Below, piece after piece: positions 54,971 through 63,312 of a stretch of DNA of 64,000 nt (position 1 is its first letter; each line of letters starts with the position of its first letter). The notes under the pieces are model-generated. The model was not told the DNA's origin. It ran no database searches and saw only the letters and a program-made list of their open reading frames with translations. The position numbers were made by a program, and so were the translations under genes. Source of the DNA: Labilithrix sp. (lineage in GTDB: Bacteria > Myxococcota > Polyangia > Polyangiales > Polyangiaceae); assembly GCA_028287035.1 (NCBI GenBank), contig JAQBQL010000232.1, forward strand, positions 59,381 through 123,380, in the 5' to 3' direction.

Positions 54971-55543
54971 ATGAACCGCCTCCTCGCCCTGGTCGCCGCC
55001 GCCACCGTGACCGCCACGTTCGGCAGCGGCTGCCACGCGAGCGCGAAGGCGTCGCTCAAGTCCTCGAGCGACGTCTCCTCGGACGAACCGTCGACGTTCT
55101 CGGACGCGCCGGCGCCCACGGCAAGCGCTGCCGCACCGCCGCCGGCCGCGAGCTCGGCGCCCGTCACGGCGAGCGCGCCGCCGGCCGACGCGTGCCCCCT
55201 CGCCTGCTTCGAGGCCAATGGGGCCTCCCGCGTCGACGTCAGCGCCGAGGAGCAGGCGCAGCTCCGGAGCGCGCTCGAGCCGGTGCTCGCGAACATGCGC
55301 GCGTGCTCGTCGACGGGCGACTCGCGTCGTCGCGGCTCGGCGGTCATCAACCTTCGAATCGGCCCCGACGGCACGCTGGCGGACCTCGGTATCGACCCGC
55401 ACCACGGCGGCGAGAATGGCTGTCTCGACCACGCCGCCAACGGCACGAGCGTCTCGCTCTCGCTCCCCGGCCGCAAGGTCGTCCGCTGCGCCGAGCGCTG
55501 CCAGGCCGAGCCGGCCGCCCGTAAAGCACGGCGTCGTCGCTGA
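54971..55543 (+). CDS. Lipoprotein with AgmX/TonB-like C-terminal domain
   Basis: A 190-residue protein from ATG 54971. The signal ends in SGCHAS (lipobox Cys). An Ala/Pro/Ser linker runs to residue 70. The last 110 residues contain CPLACFEANG and NMRACSSTG..RGSAVINLRIGPDGTLADLGI, the pattern of the small energy-transducing/AgmX-like domain found in many myxobacterial proteins, and end in a basic tail. It is followed by a strong bidirectional terminator. Confidence 0.7.
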   Translation: MNRLLALVAAATVTATFGSGCHASAKASLKSSSDVSSDEPSTFSDAPAPTASAAAPPPAASSAPVTASAPPADACPLACFEANGASRVDVSAEEQAQLRSALEPVLANMRACSSTGDSRRRGSAVINLRIGPDGTLADLGIDPHHGGENGCLDHAANGTSVSLSLPGRKVVRCAERCQAEPAARKARRRR

Positions 55544-55566
55544 CCGCGGAGAAGCGGCGAGCGCAC

Positions 55567-55621
55567 AAAACACATCGGCCGACCGTGCGCTCCTCGCGCG
55601 ACGGTCGGCCGATGTGCTTTT
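55567..55621. terminator. Bidirectional terminator with 16-bp perfect stem
   Basis: The arms 55571-55586 and 55601-55616 (CACATCGGCCGACCGT and its complement) form a perfect stem, preceded by AAAA and followed by CTTTT. It serves the lipoprotein gene on the plus strand and the HU-like gene on the minus strand. Confidence 0.88.
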
Positions 55622-55641
55622 CCGGGCGGTGGCCCGGAAGA

Positions 55642-55986
55642 TCAGATCACGGCGTCTTTGACAGCCTTGACCGGACGGGCGCGAACGCCCTTGCTCGCCG
55701 GCTTCGCCGCGAACTTCTGCTTCTCCTTGGTGAAGGGGTTGATTCCTTCACGGGCCGGCCGGGCCGGCTTCTTCACGACCGTGAACTTCGCGAACCCGGG
55801 GAGGACGAAGATTCCGGTCTTCTTCAGCTCCTTGTGGCCCACGTCGACCAGGGTCTCGACGACGAGCTTCACCTGCTTGCGGGAGAGCTCCTCGCCGATC
55901 GCATCCGTGACGGCCTCGAGGATCGCGCTCTTCGAGAGCGGCTTCGACGTCGACTTCTTCGCACTACCATTGCCTGCTTTTGCCAT
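55642..55986 (-). CDS. HU/IHF-family DNA-binding protein
   Basis: A 114-residue nucleoid-associated protein. The N-terminal basic extension (AKAGNGSAKKSTSKPL) is followed by SKSAILEAVTDAIGEELSRKQVKLVVETLV, GIFVLPGFAKFTVVKKPAR and the arm region REGINPFTKEKQKFAAKP. The end is Lys-rich. The PAREGINPFTKE block matches the DNA-bending arm of HU. ATG 55986 is preceded by GAGG at a suitable distance. Confidence 0.9.
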   Translation of the reverse strand: MAKAGNGSAKKSTSKPLSKSAILEAVTDAIGEELSRKQVKLVVETLVDVGHKELKKTGIFVLPGFAKFTVVKKPARPAREGINPFTKEKQKFAAKPASKGVRARPVKAVKDAVI

Positions 55987-56185
55987 GAAAAAACCTCGCT
56001 TCCACATCGAGCGCTACGAGGTCACGCGCGAAGGAGCAACAGAAAACCCTACAGGGCACGGCAAAAACCGCCGATCTGGCCGACGCGCCTCCGCCGCCGC
56101 AGCGCCGAGATGGGCAATGGGGCGGTCCTCGGTGACCGCTTCCGGCCGGTGATCGCGAGCGATCCATAACCTGAGAGGCCGCGCG

Positions 56186-56212
56186 AAACCTGCGGTGTTT
56201 CCGCAGGTTTTT
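56186..56212. terminator. Hairpin terminator, U-tract on the plus strand
   Basis: The stem AAACCTGCGG/CCGCAGGTTT has a TGTTT loop and five T on the plus strand; the minus strand gives three T. It lies 19 bp after the stop of the caspase-like lipoprotein gene (minus) and probably insulates it from the HU gene. Confidence 0.75.
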
Positions 56213-56230
56213 GGCCTCGATGGGCGCTCC

Positions 56231-57736
56231 TCAGCGCGGCGAGCACTGCTGATCGTCGGCCGACGTACGGCCGCGCGGCAGCACGCACTGGGTGCCGGTC
56301 GGGCAACCGGCGGTGTCGGCGCAGGCCGCGCCGCACACGCGCTTGGTCGAGGTCAGGGCGATGCACTTGCTGTCGGCGGCGCCGCAATCCGCGTCCGTCG
56401 CGCACGTCGCGCCGATCTTCGAGACGTCGGCGAGGGGGCTCAGCTTGGGGTTGTCGTCGAGCCCGTGCACGCCGTAGACGTGAACCCAGGAGCGCTCGCC
56501 GACCGCATTCATGTTGCCGAGCACGCTGTCCCAGGAGCGCGGAATCCAGGCCCCATTCTTCTGGTCGATGAACGAATGGATGAAGCTGAGGACCTGGTTT
56601 GCCTTCGGCTGGATGGCCGAGAAATTCCCGGTCGTGATGATGTCGGTGTTCTCGGGCTTGCGATTCGGATTCTCGTACATCGCGTCGGCGTATCCCGTGT
56701 ACGTCTCGCAGCCGTTGAACAGGTAGACCTGCTGCTTGGCGAGTGACTCGATGTCCTTGAAGGTGCTGGCGGGCACCGACGCTCGCGCCGGCTTGTACGC
56801 GACGACCACACCCGAATAGTCGAGCTGGCGGCCCGCGTGCCCGTCGTAGATGACGACGTCGGAGCGCTTCACGGAATTCTTGAACGCCTGCACGAGGGTG
56901 CCGCGCGTCTCCGGCGTGCTCATGTCGACATGAAAGATGTTCACGCGGACCGGGACCGTGGCGCCCTTCACGCGGATCGTGCTGGAGAGCGGGCCCGAGT
57001 CGATCTTCAGGTCCTCGAAGCGCTTCACGGGTGACTTGAAGCCGGAGCGGACGAGGTCGTCGTAGATCGAGCGCGCGTGGTCGATGTCCTGCGGGGGGTC
57101 GTTGTGATCGCCGCCGACGTGCACGCTGATGTCGAGCCCGTCCGCGAAGAGGTCCAGATACTTGGGATACGCGTTGAGGCTGCTCGCGATGGGCGAGATG
57201 AAGACCTGGAGGTCGGCCTCGGCGGTCGCGCCGACGTCCGCCTTCACGGGGAGGAACGTCTTGCCGTCCTTGGTCGTGAGCGGGAGCTTCTTCTCGAGGT
57301 CCTTGATGCCCGAGAACTCGGTATTGACGGTCATCGCATAGGTGCCGTCGCTCGCCTTGCGAAGGTCGGCGAGCGTTGCGGTCTTCTGGCGGAACTCGAT
57401 GGACACGCCGGCGCCGGTGACCCGGTAGTCCTCGGGCCAGATGCGATCGAGCTCGGCGACGATCGCCGTGGTCACCGTGGCCCGCAGCGTCTCGGCGTGC
57501 TTCGCGATGGCCGCCTGCTTGGCGGCGCCCTCGGGCTGCGCCGCGATATCGGTGGGGAGCGCGAACGTCACCTGGGTGGTGAGCGCGAACTCCTGGCCGG
57601 CGGTGCTCCGGTAATTGAGCTCGTCGGAGGTCTCGTCGGTGGCGGCGTCCTCGGCGCTGCCGCAGCCGCCGGCGAACGGCGCGAGCGTCGAGAGGAGGAC
57701 GGCGGAGGCGAAGAGGGAGCGACGGAGGGAGATCAC
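56231..57736 (-). CDS. Lipoprotein with caspase/CHAT-like His-Cys pair and Cys-rich tail
   Basis: A 501-residue lipoprotein (lipobox FAGGC, Cys25). Residues 293-350 read DVVIYDGHAGRQLDYSG and, 43 residues after His300, VYLFNGCETYTG with Cys343. Hydrophobic strand, GH, then hydrophobic strand and xxCETxxG is the clan CD (caspase, gingipain, CHAT) dyad pattern. The N-terminal 250 residues are unassigned. The last 60 residues hold eight Cys (CATDADCG..CIAL..CGAACADTAGCPTGTQC). A surface protease is possible; activity is inferred only from the motif. Confidence 0.65.
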   Translation of the reverse strand: MISLRRSLFASAVLLSTLAPFAGGCGSAEDAATDETSDELNYRSTAGQEFALTTQVTFALPTDIAAQPEGAAKQAAIAKHAETLRATVTTAIVAELDRIWPEDYRVTGAGVSIEFRQKTATLADLRKASDGTYAMTVNTEFSGIKDLEKKLPLTTKDGKTFLPVKADVGATAEADLQVFISPIASSLNAYPKYLDLFADGLDISVHVGGDHNDPPQDIDHARSIYDDLVRSGFKSPVKRFEDLKIDSGPLSSTIRVKGATVPVRVNIFHVDMSTPETRGTLVQAFKNSVKRSDVVIYDGHAGRQLDYSGVVVAYKPARASVPASTFKDIESLAKQQVYLFNGCETYTGYADAMYENPNRKPENTDIITTGNFSAIQPKANQVLSFIHSFIDQKNGAWIPRSWDSVLGNMNAVGERSWVHVYGVHGLDDNPKLSPLADVSKIGATCATDADCGAADSKCIALTSTKRVCGAACADTAGCPTGTQCVLPRGRTSADDQQCSPR

Positions 57737-57874
57737 GCCGGCAGACCAGCACGGCCCGTGCCGTGCCTACCGTGTGCCACATTTCGCGACCTTGGCGCCG
57801 GAAAGGCGGGGCCAGGACGTCTCGGGGCACGGCTCCTGGTTAACGGACGATCCGGGAGCGCCCGCCCGCGCGGC

Positions 57875-58093
57875 TCAGGGAGGCGCGTCGCCGATCCAGA
57901 GCTTCGTCACCTTCATGCGGCCGGGGATGCGTGACGGTCCGATCTCGACCATCACCACGGCGCCCGGAAGGAGCTTGTGCGGCGGGGGCTGCGCGACGAC
58001 CGCATCGAAGGGAAGCTCGCCCTGACCGTCGACTGCAACGCGCCCGAATCCTTGCTCCGCCGCGAACGCGACCACCGTCGCCCTGGTGCTCAT
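57875..58093 (-). CDS. Cold-shock-domain-like small protein
   Basis: A 72-residue protein, MSTRATVVAFAAEQGFGRV, then LPFDAVVAQ, LLPGAVVMVEIG and MKVTKLW. The order of strands fits an OB-fold of the cold-shock type, with GFGRV in place of the RNP1 motif KGFGFI. The second motif is weak, so nucleic acid binding may be altered. The start is ATG 58093. Confidence 0.65.
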   Translation of the reverse strand: MSTRATVVAFAAEQGFGRVAVDGQGELPFDAVVAQPPPHKLLPGAVVMVEIGPSRIPGRMKVTKLWIGDAPP

Positions 58094-58145
58094 GCTCCGA
58101 GGATAGACCAGAGCCGCTGGCGATCGTGCGCTAGGATGAACCTCG

Positions 58146-58997
58146 GTGAAACGACGCGTAGCCATGGCGCTCGGCGTGATCGTGCCGCTGCTGGTAGTCG
58201 CGGCCTGCGTGTCCCAGCCCGAGGTGCCGGCCGAGAAGATCTGCACGCCCGGCAACTACGTCTACTGCCGCTGCAAGGACCGGTCGGAGGGCACGAAGCT
58301 GTGTCACGACGACGGGGTCGCGTTCGATCCGTGCTCCGATTGCTCGTCGGGTTCCGAGGACAACGGGCCGGGTGACCCGGAGCCGGAGGCCGGCCTCGAC
58401 GATGCGGCCACCTTCGACGGGCCCTTCGACAGCGCGGTCACGCTCGGCCATCCCGCGCCGGGCGAGCTGTGGATCACCGAGATCATGTTCGACCCCGGCG
58501 GACCCGAGCCCGCCGAGGAGTGGTTCGAGGTGACGAGCACCGCGAAGAAGAGCGTCGTGCTGAACGGCCTCTTCCTCCGCGACGGCGGCGGACGCCTCCA
58601 CGTGCTCGGGCCCACGCCACCGATGCAGGTCGCGCCCGGGCAGGTCCTCCTCCTCGTGCGAAACGTCGCGACCGCGCTCGCCTCCGGCTTGCCGGCCAAC
58701 AAGATCATCGCCGAGTACGGCACCGGCGACTCGAACACGGGCGGCATCCTGCTCACCAACGGCGCCACGGGATCGATCGCGATCCTCGACGGGGCGACGG
58801 AGCTCGTGAAGGTGCCCTACGGCACGTTCGTGCTGCCGAGCGACGCGGGCGGCACGGGCTCATCCATCCAGCTCGTGGCGGTCGGCGGACGCGGTGAGGG
58901 CGGGTCCTGGTGCACGTCGGAAGCGCCGTGGCCCGGTCAGCCGCCGGGGCGCGCCGATCGCGGTAGCCCCGGCGCGCCTTCGACCTGCGGTCACTAG
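58146..58997 (+). CDS. Lamin-tail-domain lipoprotein
   Basis: A 283-residue lipoprotein from GTG 58146 (lipobox VVAAC). A Cys-rich part (CTPGNYVYCRCKD..CSDCSSG) and acidic linker precede a lamin-tail (LTD) beta-sandwich beginning GELWITEIMFDPGGPEPAEEW. It continues WFEVTSTAKKSVVLNGLFL and ends with SIQLVAVG and WCTSEAPWPGQ, all typical of LTD proteins. Function unknown, presumably surface attachment or structure. Confidence 0.82.
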   Translation: MKRRVAMALGVIVPLLVVAACVSQPEVPAEKICTPGNYVYCRCKDRSEGTKLCHDDGVAFDPCSDCSSGSEDNGPGDPEPEAGLDDAATFDGPFDSAVTLGHPAPGELWITEIMFDPGGPEPAEEWFEVTSTAKKSVVLNGLFLRDGGGRLHVLGPTPPMQVAPGQVLLLVRNVATALASGLPANKIIAEYGTGDSNTGGILLTNGATGSIAILDGATELVKVPYGTFVLPSDAGGTGSSIQLVAVGGRGEGGSWCTSEAPWPGQPPGRADRGSPGAPSTCGH

Positions 58998-59051
58998 GCA
59001 AAGCGTTTCCTCTGGCCAGCCGCGCAGAGCGGGCGCAGCATCGCGCGCCTC

Positions 59052-59972
59052 ATGACCGAACCTCGCGTCGCCTCCGGAAACGCTGCCCAGGGCCCGGTCG
59101 TCATCGCGACCGACCTCACCTCCGACTCGGAGCCGGCCCTCGTCCGCGGCCGCGCTCACGCCGATGCGATCGGCGCTCCGTGGATCGTCGTGCACGTCGT
59201 GCCGGACGTGCAGCGCCATCACCCGCTGCTGCCCTCCCCCGCCGAGAACGACGCGCAGCTCGTGATGGCGCTGATCCGGAAGGCCGCCGAGCTCGTCACC
59301 GAGCAGGTGGGGCGGGTCCTCGGCGCCGGCGTCGACGAGTACCGCGTGCAGGTGGCGCAGGGCGAGCCGGCCGACGAGATCGTGCGCGTCGCGGAGGAGG
59401 AGCACGCCTCGCTCGTGAGCGTCGGAGCCAAGCTGCGCGAGGGCGCCGAGCTCGTCCTCGGCCAGGTCGCAGAGCGCGTCGTCCGGTATGCGCACGCGAC
59501 CGTGCTGGTGGCGCGTCCCGGGCACACGACGCGGAAGGTGCTCGTCGCGACCGATTTCGCGGAGACGTCGCAGCCGGCGGTCGCGTTCGGCGCCCTGCTC
59601 GCCTCGCGCGTCGGCGCGGACGTGACGCTCCTCCACGTGATGGAGATCCCGCGCGCGTCGGTGCTCGCGCCCGTGCTCTCGGCGCTGGGCAGCCCGTGGA
59701 CGCCCCCCGCTGCCGCGACGGTGACGCAGCTCGAGTCGCTCGGGACCGCGATGCTCGACAACCTCGTGAAGGAGCACGGCTTCGGGCGCGCCGAGCAGAT
59801 CGAGGGCGGCGTCGCGGCCGACGTGATCGCGGCGCGCGCCGAGGCGCTCGACGTCGAGATGGTGGTCATCGGAAGCCACAGCCGCAGGGGCCTGAAGCGC
59901 CTCGTCCTCGGCAGCACCGCCGAGGCGGTCGTGCGCCGGTCGCGGCGCTCGGTGCTGGTCGTGCGGAGCTAG
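59052..59972 (+). CDS. Tandem universal stress protein (UspA x2)
   Basis: A 306-residue protein of two Usp domains. The second has the full ATP-binding signature GSHSRRGLKRLVLGSTAEAV and ends VLVVRS. The first has a degenerate version (GAKLREGAELVLGQVAERV), so probably only one domain binds nucleotide. It is cytosolic and its role in stress is inferred from the family. Its stop overlaps the convergent gene by 4 bp. Confidence 0.92.
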   Translation: MTEPRVASGNAAQGPVVIATDLTSDSEPALVRGRAHADAIGAPWIVVHVVPDVQRHHPLLPSPAENDAQLVMALIRKAAELVTEQVGRVLGAGVDEYRVQVAQGEPADEIVRVAEEEHASLVSVGAKLREGAELVLGQVAERVVRYAHATVLVARPGHTTRKVLVATDFAETSQPAVAFGALLASRVGADVTLLHVMEIPRASVLAPVLSALGSPWTPPAAATVTQLESLGTAMLDNLVKEHGFGRAEQIEGGVAADVIAARAEALDVEMVVIGSHSRRGLKRLVLGSTAEAVVRRSRRSVLVVRS

Positions 59973-60997
59973 AGGTTCCGCTTCGCCTCGGACGGCACGT
60001 TGCGATGCTTCAGCAGCTGCTTGCGTAGCCCGATGTTCTGACGGACGACGGGCTGCTTCAGCAGGTGCACGAGGATGGCGGGCGGCGTCGCCGACCACCG
60101 GGCGAAGCTCTGGATGAAGAGGACCGTGTACGACGTCTTCGACGTGAGCATCTGCACGGTGCGGGCGTCGAGCGCGCAGTTCGCGAGGAGCGCGAGGCAG
60201 CGTCCCTCGGTGCGGACGAGCAGCGCCGCGCGCTCGTCGGGCGAGGCCAGCATGAACTTCTTCTGCAGCAGCTCGCGCGTCATCACCCGCGATCGCTCCG
60301 GGATCTCGCGGTTCACGGCGATCTTGTAGGTGTCGCTGAGGAGCTTGGGCCCGACGATCTTGCGAAGGATACTGTCGGGCAGCTGCGGGTTCGCGAGGAG
60401 GCGGCGCTGGACGTGCGCGTCCGCGACGAGCTCGCTGCGGCGGCCGACGTGGTCGAGGCCGGCCTGCGTGCGGTGATGGGTGGCGATGAGCCGCCCGTGG
60501 TCCATGCCGGAGCGCGGATTCGCGAGCACGGCAGCGACGATCTGCGGCTCGGGATCGAGACAGAGGGCCATCAGTCGCTCGCCGTCGACCTCGAGCGCCG
60601 CCGCCGCGCGCGCGTCGCGGGTCATGGGCCTGAAGACCGTCTCGTAGATCTTCTGGTACTCGCGGGAGCCGGCGAGGCGTCGCTCGGCGTCCTCGGCGGT
60701 CTCGTCGTCCTCGTCGTCGTCCTCGAGGGCGGCGTCGGCGGCGGCGGCGTCGCTGACGTCCTCCTCCTCGCGCGCCGGCGGAGGCGGCGGCGCGGCGGGG
60801 GCGTCGCGCTCGAGGTCGACGGCGCCCTCGCTCGCGAGGCGCTCCACGATCTGGACGATGCGCCCCTCGTCGAGGCCGGTCAGGGCGACGAGCTCGCGCA
60901 CCGAGGTCGGCGCATCGAGGCGCGAGAGGACGAACCCCTCTTCCGGCGAGAGGCGAACGGCGGAGAGATCGAACGATTTGCGCCGGATGTTCTTCAC
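59969..60997 (-). CDS. Winged-helix-like, acidic-linker and helical-repeat protein
   Basis: A protein of about 342 residues from GTG 60997. The first 55 residues (LSPEEGFVLSRLDAPTSVRELVALTG, RIVQIVERLASEGAV) look like a winged helix. They are followed by a Pro run and a highly acidic segment (LEDDDEDDETAEDAE), then about 220 residues of alpha-helical repeat-like sequence (VAAVLANPRSG, RRLLANPQLPDSILRKI, LLANCALDARTVQML). No family named. A start up to 61255 is possible but the upstream part looks non-coding. Confidence 0.65.
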   Translation of the reverse strand: MKNIRRKSFDLSAVRLSPEEGFVLSRLDAPTSVRELVALTGLDEGRIVQIVERLASEGAVDLERDAPAAPPPPPAREEEDVSDAAAADAALEDDDEDDETAEDAERRLAGSREYQKIYETVFRPMTRDARAAAALEVDGERLMALCLDPEPQIVAAVLANPRSGMDHGRLIATHHRTQAGLDHVGRRSELVADAHVQRRLLANPQLPDSILRKIVGPKLLSDTYKIAVNREIPERSRVMTRELLQKKFMLASPDERAALLVRTEGRCLALLANCALDARTVQMLTSKTSYTVLFIQSFARWSATPPAILVHLLKQPVVRQNIGLRKQLLKHRNVPSEAKRNL

Positions 60998-61109
60998 GGG
61001 GGCGTCCGCAGGATACGCGGGGCGCGCGTTCGGTGGCGAATGGTCGGCGGAGGCGCCCGTCAGCTGCGTGACACATCGCGATGGACCGGGCCCTGCAACA
61101 GTCCTCGTC

Positions 61110-61376
61110 ATGAGCCTCAATCGCCAGGGAATCGACGGACGTTTCTGGGCCTTCGTGATCATGGGCACGCTGACCGCCACGACGTTCGGCTGCTTCGCCT
61201 CGGCGATGGCTGCCCAGACGACCAGCGGCGAGAACGCGAGCATCCTCTCGGTCAACGACGCGCTCCACCAGATGGAGCTCCGGCAGAAGGCGCGGGCCGC
61301 TCACGCGCTCATGGTGCGCAGCAGCACGCAGCACGAGCCCGCCGAGGGCGCGCTCGTCGCCGAGGCCTCGCGCTGA
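61110..61376 (+). CDS. Small membrane or exported hypothetical protein
   Basis: An 88-residue protein, MSLNRQGIDGRFWAF, with one hydrophobic stretch (VIMGTLTATTFGCFASAMAA) that may be a TM helix or signal; the Cys in FGCF is not a good lipobox. The tail is helical and charged. No family recognised. Start ATG 61110. Confidence 0.55.
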   Translation: MSLNRQGIDGRFWAFVIMGTLTATTFGCFASAMAAQTTSGENASILSVNDALHQMELRQKARAAHALMVRSSTQHEPAEGALVAEASR

Positions 61377-61391
61377 GGGAGCGGCGCTCGC

Positions 61392-62864
61392 TCAGGGCGT
61401 GAGCATGGCGCGACGGACGGCGGCGAGCGGGGCTGCGTCGTCGAACGTGACCGTGTCGCCGTGCGGGACCACGCCGAGCCGCTTCCAGAGGGCGTCCAGG
61501 TCCACCTTCTCGGGGCGCGGTGCCATGCGCGCGAACGTCTCGGCGAGCACCGGGACGCCCGCGCCGCGGTCGCCGACCTCGAGGAGCCTCTCGATCGGCC
61601 AGTGGACCGCGATGCTGCCGCCTTCGGTCACGATCGCGCGGAGCGCGTCGTCGAGCGACCTCTTCCCCGCGGTGCGCGTCCGGATCTCGACGTCCGCGAC
61701 CAGGCAGAAGAGGGCGCCGCCCCAGTAGGTTCGTCCCCACGTATGGGTGCGGTCGAGGCCCTCGTCGCCCGCCTCGGGCTGCCCCTTGGCCATGCCGGCC
61801 ACCCACTCGGCAAAGACGCGCTCCGGCGTCACGAGGCCGGCGCGCGCACGGGCGATCGGCTCCACGTACGTCGCCAGGCCCTCCTCGAGCCAGTGATGCT
61901 GGCGATCGAGATCGGGCAGCGCCGTGTGGATCATCTCGTGGACGAGCACCCAGTCGTCGCGCAGCGCGGCGCTCGTGACGTCGGCGCCGACCGCGATGTC
62001 GATGGCCGCGCCCGACGAGCCCATCGTCGATCCGAAGCCGACGCGGCGGCCCGAGGTTGCGCGTACGAGGACGAGCGCGCGCGGCACGGGCGCCTGGCGA
62101 TAATACGTGGCGACGACCTTCGCGCTTCGCTCGAGCCAGGCCGCCACCGCCGCTTCGTCACGGAAGGCGCCGGGCCCGCGGGCGACCTCGACGTGGCCCC
62201 CGGCGATGATCTCGCGGCGGAGCGGCCCGAACGCGGCGTACGGGAGGTCGAAGGGTCGCGCGAGACGTCCCTCGTAGGTATCGGCGACGTCCGGCACCGG
62301 GAAGACGCCCGAGACGAACGCCTCTCCGGGCGCGGGGGTCACGTGAAAGCGGTACGTCGAGCCGCTGGGGGCGCCGAGCGGATAGAGGAGCCACGTCGAC
62401 GGCGGCGCCTCGATGACGTCGCCGCGGGCGTCGGCGACCGACCGCTCGTGCACCGTCGTGCCCGCCTTGCGCAGCTCGAACGTGTACGCGAGCTGGCAGC
62501 CGCGCGCGCACTCGGGGATCGACCACACGCCGTCACGCGCCGGCGGCACGGGACGCCGGCCGCCCGCCTCGAGGAGCATCACGTCCGTGACGAAGGGCTC
62601 GCCTCCTTCGCCGACGCCGAGAACGGTGGGCGACCCTGCAGGCAGGTCGACCTCGATGGCGAGCGAACCGCCGCGCGGCGACGCGTTCACCTCGTAGCGC
62701 CACGCCAGCAGCGGGACCGGGCCCGAATTGGGGGGCTGGGGCGTGGCGGCCGGAGCGCTCGCGGGCTCGGGCGACGTCGCCTTGGCTTTGCCGTTGCCCT
62801 GCGGGGTGCACGCGAGGAGCGCGCCGGCGGCGAGCAGGGAGAGGCGCGTCGGCCGGGGCGCCAT
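61392..62864 (-). CDS. M61-like / gluzincin metallopeptidase lipoprotein
   Basis: A 490-residue lipoprotein (lipobox LLAC). The N-terminal beta-rich half (YEVNASPRGGSLAIEVDLP) is like the N-domain of M61 glycyl aminopeptidases. The catalytic half has VLVHEMIHTALP (His309, Glu310, His313) and HHWLEEGLATYVEPI, giving the third ligand Glu. TYWGGALFCLVADVEIR follows, as in M61/M1. An exported zinc peptidase is likely; substrate unknown. Confidence 0.85.
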   Translation of the reverse strand: MAPRPTRLSLLAAGALLACTPQGNGKAKATSPEPASAPAATPQPPNSGPVPLLAWRYEVNASPRGGSLAIEVDLPAGSPTVLGVGEGGEPFVTDVMLLEAGGRRPVPPARDGVWSIPECARGCQLAYTFELRKAGTTVHERSVADARGDVIEAPPSTWLLYPLGAPSGSTYRFHVTPAPGEAFVSGVFPVPDVADTYEGRLARPFDLPYAAFGPLRREIIAGGHVEVARGPGAFRDEAAVAAWLERSAKVVATYYRQAPVPRALVLVRATSGRRVGFGSTMGSSGAAIDIAVGADVTSAALRDDWVLVHEMIHTALPDLDRQHHWLEEGLATYVEPIARARAGLVTPERVFAEWVAGMAKGQPEAGDEGLDRTHTWGRTYWGGALFCLVADVEIRTRTAGKRSLDDALRAIVTEGGSIAVHWPIERLLEVGDRGAGVPVLAETFARMAPRPEKVDLDALWKRLGVVPHGDTVTFDDAAPLAAVRRAMLTP

Positions 62865-62964
62865 GGTGGCGGCATCCTAACGAACCCCGCGAGCGGCGGC
62901 GGACGAATCAGCGGCTCTTCACCACGGCGAGCGTCTCGCGCGCGGGTGCGTTAGGGTCGGCGCC

Positions 62965-63285
62965 ATGTTCGACGTCGTCCGCTTCTATCTGTTCGGGTTC
63001 GCGTTCGTCACCGTCGCGGGCGGCGTCATGGGCTTCGTGAAGGCGCAGAGCAAGGCCTCGCTCATCGCAGGCAGCATCTCGGGCGCCCTGCTCTTCCTCG
63101 CGGGGGTCCTCGTCAGCACTGGACACGCGACGGCGGGGCTCGCGGTCGGCCTCGTCGTGTCGGCCGCGCTCGCTGCGCGCTTCGGCGGCGCGTACCGCAA
63201 GTCGAAGAAGATGATGCCCGCGGGCCTGATGACGCTGCTCGGGGTGGCCGGGGTCGTGCTCACCGCCGTCGCTCTCTTCCGCTGA
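62965..63285 (+). CDS. TMEM14 / UPF0136-like membrane protein
   Basis: A 106-residue protein with four hydrophobic helices. GGVMGFVKAQSKASLIAGSISGALLF and ARFGGAYRKSKKMMPAGLM match the TMEM14 family pattern (GYxKAGSxxSLxAG and RxxKTRKxMPAGL). Eukaryotic members are linked to haem or lipid transport; bacterial roles are unknown. Confidence 0.85.
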   Translation: MFDVVRFYLFGFAFVTVAGGVMGFVKAQSKASLIAGSISGALLFLAGVLVSTGHATAGLAVGLVVSAALAARFGGAYRKSKKMMPAGLMTLLGVAGVVLTAVALFR

Positions 63286-63312
63286 AGCCGGCGGTTCCGA
63301 TACGCTCTCGCC

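Noticed and set aside
55587..55600. GCGC-rich loop of the terminator considered as a separate regulator site
   Set aside because: It is the loop and upper stem of a 16-bp perfect hairpin with flanking A and T tracts, fully explained as a bidirectional terminator.
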